Assembly: GCA_910585245.1 (NCBI GenBank)
Contig: CAJUCO010000053.1
Span: 1-12,076, forward strand
Source: an uncultured Oscillibacter sp.
Lineage (GTDB): Bacteria > Bacillota > Clostridia > Oscillospirales > Oscillospiraceae
Reading direction: 5' to 3'
Length of the DNA: 12,076 bases
Part shown: piece after piece, positions 6,626-12,076 of the stretch
Numbering within the stretch: position 1 is the first letter of the stretch
How the letters are laid out: each line of letters begins with the position of its first letter
The notes under the pieces: model-generated
What the model saw: the letters and a program-made list of their open reading frames with translations, nothing else
Databases searched by the model: none
What the model was told of the DNA's origin: nothing
Translations under genes and position numbers: made by a program

Positions 6626-7645
6626 ATGTCTGCTCCTGAACTGACCGCGCTGAAAAATATGCCCATCAGCTTTCCCGGACTCTTCGGGGACTGGTCCTTC
6701 AACCCGGACCCGGTGGCCATCCACGTGGGCCATGGCGTCTACTGGTACGGCATCATCCTGGCCCTGGGCTTTTTGGCGGGGCTGCTGCTTTGCATGAAAC
6801 AGGCCAAGCGCTATGGCCTGACGGAGGACCATGTGCTGGACTTCGTCTTTTGGGCGGTGCCCTGCTGCATCCTGGGCTCCCGCATTTACTACGTTCTTTT
6901 CTACCTGGATCTCTACCGGGACGCCAGCGGCGCCCTGGACTGGAGCCGGATCGTCGCCATCTGGGACGGGGGCATCGCCATATACGGCACCGTCATCGCC
7001 GGGGCGCTGGTGGTCTTCTTCTTCACCCGGCTGAAAAAGCTGAAATTCGGCGCCATGACGGACCTGGCCGTCATGGGTCTGCTCCTGGGGCAAATCATCG
7101 GCCGCTGGGCCAATTTCATCAACCGGGAGGCCTTCGGCGGCCTGACGGACCTGCCTTGGCGAATGCGGGTGTGGGTCAGCGCCTACCAATATGTGGACGT
7201 CCATCCCACCTTCTTCTATGAGAGTTTGTGGAATCTGGTGGGGTTGTTGTTGATTCTCTTTGTGGTCTCCAAGGGCCGCCGGTTCGACGGGGAGAACACC
7301 TGGTTCTACTTTCTCTGGTACGGTTTGGGCCGCACCTGGATTGAGGGCCTTAGAACCGACAGTTTGTATCTCTTCGACTGGACCCTCTTCGGCCAGCCCA
7401 TCCGAGTCTCCCAGGCTTTAAGCGCGCTTTTGGCGGTCATCGCCGCCCTGGTGCTGTTCTATGAGCTCAAATTCAAAAAGCACACGCCGGAGGATCTGCT
7501 GGTAAACGGTCTATCCGCCAAAGCCCCTCAGGAAGAGGCCGCCGGAACCGGGGAAGATGTGCCGCCTCCCTCCCCGGAAGCAACCAAAGCGGAGGAAGCC
7601 CCCGCCTCCCCAGCGGAAGGAGACAATGATGGCAGTCAAACTTGA
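6626..7645 (+). CDS. lgt: Prolipoprotein diacylglyceryl transferase
   Basis: Lgt is an integral membrane enzyme that moves a diacylglyceryl group from phosphatidylglycerol to the lipobox cysteine of prolipoproteins, the first step of lipoprotein maturation. The 339 residues include several hydrophobic segments (about 37-56, 71-95, 112-134, 145-160, 200-215, 262-281). Hallmark motifs are IWDGGIAIYG (112-121), GQIIGRWANFINREAFG (155-171), which holds the essential Arg and Glu, HPTFFYES (193-200) and EGLRTDSL (240-247). The last roughly 50 residues are an unusual Pro/Ala/Glu-rich tail (from about 290) that is absent in short Lgt proteins and presumably faces the cytoplasm. ATG starts one base after the yfmH stop, with AAGGAGG 6 bases upstream. 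The 3' end overlaps folD by 17 bases. Confidence 0.96.
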   Translation: MSAPELTALKNMPISFPGLFGDWSFNPDPVAIHVGHGVYWYGIILALGFLAGLLLCMKQAKRYGLTEDHVLDFVFWAVPCCILGSRIYYVLFYLDLYRDASGALDWSRIVAIWDGGIAIYGTVIAGALVVFFFTRLKKLKFGAMTDLAVMGLLLGQIIGRWANFINREAFGGLTDLPWRMRVWVSAYQYVDVHPTFFYESLWNLVGLLLILFVVSKGRRFDGENTWFYFLWYGLGRTWIEGLRTDSLYLFDWTLFGQPIRVSQALSALLAVIAALVLFYELKFKKHTPEDLLVNGLSAKAPQEEAAGTGEDVPPPSPEATKAEEAPASPAEGDNDGSQT

Positions 7646-8468
7646 CGGCGCGGCCCTGGCCGCCAAGCTCAAAGAGCACATTCGGGCGGAGGCCGCCGCC
7701 CTTCCCCGGTCCCCCGCCCTGGCGGTGGTGCTGGCGGGGGAGGACCCCGCCTCTCAGGTCTATGTCCGGGGCAAGGAGCAAGATTGCGCCCAATGCGGAA
7801 TCCGCACCCAGACCCACCGTCTCCCGGCGGATGTCCGCCAGGAGGACCTATTGTTCCTGTTAGCGCGCCTGAATCAGGACAGTGACGTGGACGGCATACT
7901 GGTTCAACTCCCCCTGCCCGGAGGGCTGGACCCCCGGCCCGTTCTCCACGCCGTCTCCCCGGAGAAGGACGTGGACTGTTTCCACCCTTTAAACGTGGGG
8001 CTTCTTGCCCTGGGAGAGCCTCGGTTTCTCCCCTGCACTCCCGCCGGAATTCTGGAATTGCTGGACGCCTATGAGGTTCCCCTCCGGGGACGGTATTGCG
8101 CCGTCATCGGCCGCAGTCACCTGGTGGGCCGCCCTCTGGCCCAACTGCTCACCGGCCGGGACGGCACCGTCACCCTCTGCCACTCCCGGACAAAGAACCT
8201 CTCCGCCCTCACCCGGCAGGCGGACGTTCTGATCTCCGCTGTGGGCCGGCCCGGTCTCGTAACCGCGGATATGGTCAAGCCCGGGGCCACGGTGGTGGAC
8301 GTGGCCATAAACCGCCTCCCAGACGGCAAGCTCACCGGCGATGTGGACGCCTCTACGGTGGAGGCTGTGGCGTCCTTTCTCACGCCGGTTCCCGGTGGAG
8401 TCGGTCCCATGACCCGTGTCTGTCTTTTAAAAAACGTTCTCCGGGCCGCCCGCCTCCGGCGGCGTTGA
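7629..8468 (+). CDS. folD: Bifunctional methylenetetrahydrofolate dehydrogenase/cyclohydrolase
   Basis: FolD interconverts 5,10-methylene-THF, 5,10-methenyl-THF and 10-formyl-THF in the cytoplasm, supplying one-carbon units for purines and formyl-Met and, in acetogenic anaerobes, the Wood-Ljungdahl methyl branch. The 279 residues are of normal family length. Visible motifs are SQVYVRGK (42-49, with catalytic Tyr45 and Lys49), DGILVQLPLP (88-97), PEKDVDCFHPLNVG (111-124), the dinucleotide-binding GRSHLVGRP (161-169) and TPVPGGVGPMT (252-262). The usual Gly after KDVD is Cys here, a minor variation. I chose ATG 7629 because AAGGAG (7617-7622) is 6 bases away; the adjacent ATG at 7626 is only 3 bases away, and further upstream codons would add a Pro/Arg-rich shadow of lgt. 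It overlaps the lgt end in another frame and is the last gene of the operon. Confidence 0.96.
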   Translation: MAVKLDGAALAAKLKEHIRAEAAALPRSPALAVVLAGEDPASQVYVRGKEQDCAQCGIRTQTHRLPADVRQEDLLFLLARLNQDSDVDGILVQLPLPGGLDPRPVLHAVSPEKDVDCFHPLNVGLLALGEPRFLPCTPAGILELLDAYEVPLRGRYCAVIGRSHLVGRPLAQLLTGRDGTVTLCHSRTKNLSALTRQADVLISAVGRPGLVTADMVKPGATVVDVAINRLPDGKLTGDVDASTVEAVASFLTPVPGGVGPMTRVCLLKNVLRAARLRRR

Positions 8469-8483
8469 GCCCCCGAAAATCCC

Positions 8484-8525
8484 AAAAGCCCCAGGCGGTT
8501 TCGCTGAAACCACCTGGGGCTTTTT
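8484..8525 (+). terminator. Strong Rho-independent terminator after folD
   Basis: AAAAGCCCCAGGCGGTTTC pairs with GAAACCACCTGGGGCTTTTT around a GCT loop, with a single C-A mismatch, and ends in five Ts (8521-8525). It lies 16 bases past the folD stop. The A-run on the left side could also make it work in the other direction. Confidence 0.92.
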
Positions 8526-8565
8526 GGTATATCCACCAATTTCCCCACTTCTATTCACGGAGACA

Positions 8566-8593
8566 TTGACATTTTTGACCATTCTGATATAAT
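8566..8593 (+). promoter_or_regulatory. Near-consensus sigma-A promoter for the Rrf2-ACAD-FDP cluster
   Basis: A perfect TTGACA (8566-8571) and a perfect TATAAT (8588-8593) are separated by 16 bases. The start of transcription is expected near 8600, leaving a leader of about 80 bases before the regulator. Such a strong core promoter suggests control by repression, which fits an autoregulated Rrf2 gene. No second promoter is evident before the downstream enzyme genes. Confidence 0.85.
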
Positions 8594-8603
8594 TAACAAA
8601 AAA

Positions 8604-8619
8604 TGTATTCTATGATACA
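8604..8619. promoter_or_regulatory. Candidate operator palindrome
   Basis: TGTAT (8604-8608) and ATACA (8615-8619) form a perfect 5-bp dyad with a 6-base centre, just downstream of the predicted transcription start. The position is ideal for repression by the Rrf2-type regulator encoded next. Binding is inferred only from position and symmetry. Confidence 0.4.
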
Positions 8620-8678
8620 GGGCGTTGTGCCGCCTGCTTCTTTAATTTTCGTGTATTTATATAGATCGAGGTGGTCTT

Positions 8679-9071
8679 TTGCTGGTTACAAGAGAGATGG
8701 ATTATGCCCTGCGCATACTCCGGGCGCTGCACCAGGATGGGCAGCTTTCCGCCGCCGCCGTGGCCCGGCAGGAGCATATGCAAAAAGCCATCACCCTGAA
8801 ATTGCTGAACCGGCTTTTGTCCTCCGGCATTGTGGAGAGCCGCCGGGGCGTCAGCGGCGGATACTTTCTCAAGCGGTCCTGCCAGGAGCTGAGCATCTAT
8901 GACGTCTTTCAGGCCATAGGCGAGCCGCCTCTTTTGAACCGCTGTCAACGGGAAGGATATCAGTGCGAGAATTTTCCCAAGGGCGGCTGCGGCGTTTGCC
9001 GGGAGCTGGGCCGCATTCAAGACAGCCTGGACCGCGAGCTTAGGCGAATGCCCCTTAGCGACATTTTCTAG
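8679..9071 (+). CDS. Rrf2-family transcriptional regulator with four clustered cysteines
   Basis: A 130-residue winged-helix protein of the Rrf2/IscR/NsrR family, many members of which sense Fe-S status, NO, O2 or redox state. The N-terminus LVTREMDYALRILRAL (2-17) and the segment RRGVSGGYFLKR (55-66, the wing) are typical. Cys89, Cys96, Cys104 and Cys107 lie in the loop where IscR and NsrR bind their cluster. The spacing (C-x6-C-x7-C-x2-C) differs from the C-x5-C-x5-C of those proteins and offers four possible ligands; a further Cys68 lies in the wing region. TTG 8679-8681 is the start, with GAGGTG (8668-8673) 5 bases upstream; the next Met would delete part of the first helix. It lies 64 bases before the acyl-CoA dehydrogenase fusion and probably controls it and itself. 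The family is secure; the ligand and targets are inferred. Confidence 0.9.
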   Translation: MLVTREMDYALRILRALHQDGQLSAAAVARQEHMQKAITLKLLNRLLSSGIVESRRGVSGGYFLKRSCQELSIYDVFQAIGEPPLLNRCQREGYQCENFPKGGCGVCRELGRIQDSLDRELRRMPLSDIF

Positions 9072-9135
9072 CGGACCTGCGTTCCATCCGTCTCATATGT
9101 CACAACCGATCATCAAGGGAAAAGGAGGCACACAT

Positions 9136-11046
9136 ATGCTGTATCAAACCACCCAGGCCCACGAGGACCTCCGGGCAAAAGTCCGGGAATTTGCGGAGAC
9201 CGAGATCAAACCCATCGCCTTCATGCTGGACAAGGAGAACCGCTTCCCCACGGAGGCGGTGAAGAAGATGGGGGAACTGGGCCTGATGGGCCTGCCCTAT
9301 GGCACGGAGTACGAGGGCGCCGGGGCCGACGCTTTGAGCTATGCCATCGCCGTGGAGGAACTGGCCCGGGTGGACGGCGGCGCGGGGGTCATCCTCTCCG
9401 CCCATACCTCCCTGGGCACCTATCCCATTGCCGCCTTCGGCAACGAGGAGCAGAAGAAGAAATACCTCCCGGACCTGTGCGCGGGGCGGAAAATCGGCGC
9501 CTTCGGCCTGACGGAACCCAACGCCGGGTCCGACGCCGGCGGCACCGAAACCACCGCCGAGGACATGGGGGACCACTATCTCTTAAACGGCGAAAAAATC
9601 TTCATCACCAACGGCGGAGAGGCCAGCACCTATGTGGTCTTTGCCGTCACCACCCCCGGCATCGGAACCCGGGGCATCTCCGCCTTCATTGTGGAAAAAG
9701 GCTGGGAGGGCTTCACCTTCGAGGAGCACTATGATAAAATGGGCATCCGCTCCTCTGCCACCTGCCAGCTGAATTTCAATAACGTCAAAGTTCCCAAGGA
9801 GAATCTGCTGGGCAAGGAGGGTCAGGGCTTCAAAATCGCCATGTCCACCCTGGACGGCGGACGCATCGGCATCGCGGCCCAGGCCCTGGGCATCGCCCAG
9901 GGGGCTTATGAGGCGGCTGTTGAATACTCCAAGGACCGGGTCCAGTTTGGCCGTCCCATCTGCCAGCAGCAAAACATCGCCTTCAAAATTGCCGACATGG
10001 CCACCAAGCTCCGCTGCGCCCGTTTCTTGGTCTACAGCGCCGCCGAGCTGAAGCAGGCCCACGTGCCTTACGGCATGGAGTCCGCCATGGCAAAGCAATA
10101 CGCCTCCGACATCGCCCTGGAAGTCACCAACGACGCCCTGCAAATCTTCGGCGGCTGCGGCTACCTCAAGGGCATGGAGGTGGAGCGCTTCTACCGGGAC
10201 GCGAAAATCACCACCATCTATGAGGGCACCAACGAAATTCAGCGGGTGGTCATTGCCTCCCACATCCTGGGCAAGGCGGGCAAAGCCGACAGCGCCGCCC
10301 CCATTCAGCAAAGAGGCCCCGAGACCGGCGCCCGGAAGCGCCAGATCTTCAAGGACGGCTCCGCCCAGGAGAAGGTGGAGGCTTTGGTTTCCAACCTGAA
10401 AAAGGACGGCCACGACTTCACCGTGGGCATCCCCCTGGATACCCCCATCACCCAGGCGGAGCGGGTGGTTTCCGCCGGACAGGGCATCGGCGAGAAGAAA
10501 AACATGAAACTCATTGAGAACCTGGCCAAGGCCGCCGGGGCCGCCGTGGGCTCCAGCCGTCCCGTGGCGGAGACGCTGAAATACGTGCCTTTGAACCGCT
10601 ATGTGGGTATGTCCGGCCAGAAGTTCAAGGGGAATCTCTACATTGCCTGCGGTATCTCCGGGGCCATTCAGCACCTCAAAGGCATTAAAGACGCCTCCTG
10701 CATTGTGGCGATCAACAAAAACCCCAACGCGAAAATTTTCAAAAACTGCGACTATGGCATTGTGGGGGACCTGATGGAAATTCTGCCCCTGCTCACCGCC
10801 GCCCTGGACACCGGGGAGAAGCAACCCGCGCCGCCCATGGTGAAAATGAAGCGGCAAGTGCCCAAGAAGGTCACCCCGCCCCGGAAACTCTATATCTGCA
10901 ACGGCTGCGGCCACGAGTACGACGTGCTGGTGGGCGACCCGGAGAACGAGGTCAAACCCGGCACCGCGTTCAAAGACCTGCCGGAAGGCTGGACCTGTCC
11001 CCACTGCGGCGAGAGCGTGGACGCGTTCATCGAGATCGAAGTTTAA
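9136..11046 (+). CDS. Acyl-CoA dehydrogenase / ETF-alpha FAD domain / rubredoxin fusion
   Basis: This 636-residue protein joins three redox modules. Residues about 1-380 are a complete acyl-CoA dehydrogenase of butyryl-CoA-dehydrogenase type, with GLTEPNAGSDAG (124-135), ITNGG (157-161), DRVQFGRPI (267-275) and the catalytic Glu363 in IYEGTNEIQR. Residues about 430-560 are the C-terminal FAD-binding domain of ETF alpha, with VVSAGQGIG (444-452), LYIACGISGAIQHLKG (501-516), AINK (525-528) and DYGIVGD (539-545). The ETF alpha N-terminal domain and ETF beta are absent. A Pro/Lys-rich linker leads to a rubredoxin (about 585-636) with iron ligands Cys588, Cys591, Cys621 and Cys624. I chose ATG 9136 because AAAGGAGG is 7 bases upstream; the in-frame ATG at 9097 has no such site. 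Electrons from acyl-CoA oxidation would pass through both flavins to the rubredoxin iron, then to the flavodiiron protein encoded next. Reversal (enoyl-CoA reduction) is possible. Domains are certain; the pathway is inferred. Confidence 0.93.
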   Translation: MLYQTTQAHEDLRAKVREFAETEIKPIAFMLDKENRFPTEAVKKMGELGLMGLPYGTEYEGAGADALSYAIAVEELARVDGGAGVILSAHTSLGTYPIAAFGNEEQKKKYLPDLCAGRKIGAFGLTEPNAGSDAGGTETTAEDMGDHYLLNGEKIFITNGGEASTYVVFAVTTPGIGTRGISAFIVEKGWEGFTFEEHYDKMGIRSSATCQLNFNNVKVPKENLLGKEGQGFKIAMSTLDGGRIGIAAQALGIAQGAYEAAVEYSKDRVQFGRPICQQQNIAFKIADMATKLRCARFLVYSAAELKQAHVPYGMESAMAKQYASDIALEVTNDALQIFGGCGYLKGMEVERFYRDAKITTIYEGTNEIQRVVIASHILGKAGKADSAAPIQQRGPETGARKRQIFKDGSAQEKVEALVSNLKKDGHDFTVGIPLDTPITQAERVVSAGQGIGEKKNMKLIENLAKAAGAAVGSSRPVAETLKYVPLNRYVGMSGQKFKGNLYIACGISGAIQHLKGIKDASCIVAINKNPNAKIFKNCDYGIVGDLMEILPLLTAALDTGEKQPAPPMVKMKRQVPKKVTPPRKLYICNGCGHEYDVLVGDPENEVKPGTAFKDLPEGWTCPHCGESVDAFIEIEV

Positions 11047-11078
11047 CGGCCCCGGATTTAAAATAAGGAGGCAGATCT

Positions 11079-12076
11079 ATGTATAACTACCGTCAAGTCA
11101 CCGGCGACCTCTACTGGGTAGGCGCGGACGAGCACCGTCTGGCCCTCTTTGAGAATATCCATCCCCTGTACCACGGCGTTTCCTACAACGCCTATGTGCT
11201 TCTGGATGAGAAGACCGTCCTCTTCGACACTGCCGACTGGGCGGTGGGACGGCAGTTCATCACCAACGTCAAAGCCGTTTTGGCAGGCCGTCCCCTGGAC
11301 TACCTGGTTATCAACCACGTGGAGCCGGATCACGCCGCCTCCATTGAGGAGATCCTCCTCCGCTGGCCCAAGGTGAAGATCATCACCACCCCCAAGGCGG
11401 TGACCCTGCTGAACCAATTTGGCTTTGCCCTGGACCCCAATCAGATCGACGAGGTAAAAGAGGGCGACTCCCGGTGCTTCGGCAAGCACACCATCGCCTT
11501 TGTCTACGCCCCCATGGTCCACTGGCCGGAGGCCATGGTCTCTTTCGACACCACCAACGGCGTCCTCTTCTCCGCCGACGCCTTCGGCTCCTTCCGGTCC
11601 CTGGACGGGAAACTCTTTGCCGACGAGGTGAATTTCGACCGGGAGTGGATCGACGACGCCCGGCGCTACTACACCAACATTGTGGGCAAATACGGCCCTC
11701 AGGTAGTGGCCCTTTTGAACAAAGCCGCCACCATTGTGGGCCTGGACAACATCAAGATGCTCTGCCCCCTCCACGGTCCCATCTGGCGGAAGGACCTGGG
11801 CTATATCATCGACAAGTACACCCACTGGGCCACCTACGAGCCGGAGGAAAAAGGCGTCATGATTGTCTACGCCTCCATGTATGGAAACACCGAGGCCGCT
11901 GCGGAGGTCCTGGCCGCCAAGCTGACGGCCCGGGGCGTGACGAACACCCGGCTCTACGACGTGTCCAGCACCCACGTCAGCTACCTGATTTCAGACCTGT
12001 TCAAATACAGCCACTTGGTGTTGGCTTCCGTCACCTATAATCTCGGCATCTTCCCGCCGATGCACAATTTCCTGAT
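11079..12076 (+). CDS. fprA: Class A flavodiiron protein (FprA-type), 3' end cut by window edge
   Basis: Flavodiiron proteins reduce O2 to water or NO to N2O in the cytoplasm of anaerobes, usually taking electrons from rubredoxin. The 332 visible residues hold a complete metallo-beta-lactamase-like domain with the full diiron ligand set: H80, E82, D84, H85 (NHVEPDH), H148, D167 and H232. The start of the flavodoxin domain follows, with the FMN-phosphate loop SMYGNTE (266-272) and SVTYNLGIFPPM near the end. The family is about 400 residues, so some 70 are missing. ATG 11079 has AAGGAGG 7 bases upstream and lies 32 bases after the fusion gene stop, so the two are probably cotranscribed. No rubredoxin or flavin-reductase extension is visible so far, which fits donation from the rubredoxin domain upstream. 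O2 versus NO preference cannot be read from the sequence. Confidence 0.95.
   Translation, partial: MYNYRQVTGDLYWVGADEHRLALFENIHPLYHGVSYNAYVLLDEKTVLFDTADWAVGRQFITNVKAVLAGRPLDYLVINHVEPDHAASIEEILLRWPKVKIITTPKAVTLLNQFGFALDPNQIDEVKEGDSRCFGKHTIAFVYAPMVHWPEAMVSFDTTNGVLFSADAFGSFRSLDGKLFADEVNFDREWIDDARRYYTNIVGKYGPQVVALLNKAATIVGLDNIKMLCPLHGPIWRKDLGYIIDKYTHWATYEPEEKGVMIVYASMYGNTEAAAEVLAAKLTARGVTNTRLYDVSSTHVSYLISDLFKYSHLVLASVTYNLGIFPPMHNFL

Noticed and set aside
5506..6720. Long minus-strand open frame (404 codons) opposite yfmH
   Set aside because: It is antisense to a gene with an intact zinc motif and family signatures; the composition is typical shadow and there is no ribosome binding site or motif.
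8577..8593. TTGACC at 8576-8580 region as an alternative -35
   Set aside because: It is far too close to TATAAT; the perfect TTGACA at 8566 has an acceptable 16-base spacer.
8469..8678. Possible riboswitch or small RNA between folD and the regulator
   Set aside because: Apart from the terminator, promoter and short dyad, I see no conserved riboswitch structure; the leader is only about 80 bases.
9097..9135. Upstream ATG extending the ACAD fusion by 13 residues
   Set aside because: The strong AAAGGAGG lies inside this extension and serves the ATG at 9136; ACAD homology begins there.
9583..11004. Long minus-strand open frame (473 codons) opposite the ACAD fusion
   Set aside because: It lies wholly opposite an unmistakable gene. 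Its protein is Gly/Val/Leu-rich with no recognisable motif, as expected from the antisense of GC-rich codons.
11058..11975. Minus-strand open frame opposite fprA
   Set aside because: It is antisense to a gene with a complete diiron ligand set and shows only low-complexity shadow composition.

Overview
The window looks like a chromosomal segment of a GC-rich, endospore-forming anaerobic Firmicute, most likely a clostridial gut lineage of the Oscillospiraceae type. The evidence is a sporulation gene (spoIIP), strong AGGAGG-type ribosome binding sites with some GTG and TTG starts, GC-rich third codon positions, and an anaerobe-style oxygen/NO-handling cluster (Rrf2 regulator, rubredoxin, flavodiiron protein). 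The genus is inferred from gene content, not from any search.

Left part (1-3941, minus strand). The 5' two-fifths of an arginine deiminase gene (arcA, TTG start at 518) runs off the left edge. Upstream of it are two hairpin/T-tract structures and then a single-gene DUF262-DUF1524 (GmrSD-like) nuclease with its own promoter. A 330-base intergenic region packed with hairpins follows, and then spoIIP, a peptidoglycan amidase needed for engulfment.

Middle part (3989-8525, plus strand). A clear sigma-A-type promoter divergent from spoIIP drives a tightly packed operon: yfmF and yfmH (an M16 peptidase pair, the second with the zinc motif, named for association with EF-P modification), lgt (lipoprotein diacylglyceryl transferase) and folD (methylene-THF dehydrogenase/cyclohydrolase). 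Neighbouring genes overlap or are 1 base apart. A textbook terminator closes the operon.

Right part (8566-12076, plus strand). A near-consensus promoter precedes a small palindrome and an Rrf2-family regulator with four clustered cysteines. Next comes a 636-residue fusion of an acyl-CoA dehydrogenase, the FAD-binding C-terminal domain of ETF alpha, and a rubredoxin, followed by a class A flavodiiron protein cut by the window edge. Rubredoxin is the usual electron donor to flavodiiron proteins. The cluster therefore reads as a self-contained electron path: acyl-CoA to FAD to ETF-type FAD to rubredoxin iron to the flavodiiron FMN/diiron site to O2 (or NO), under a probable Fe-S sensor. This is the most interesting system in the window. 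Its function is inferred from domains and gene order only.
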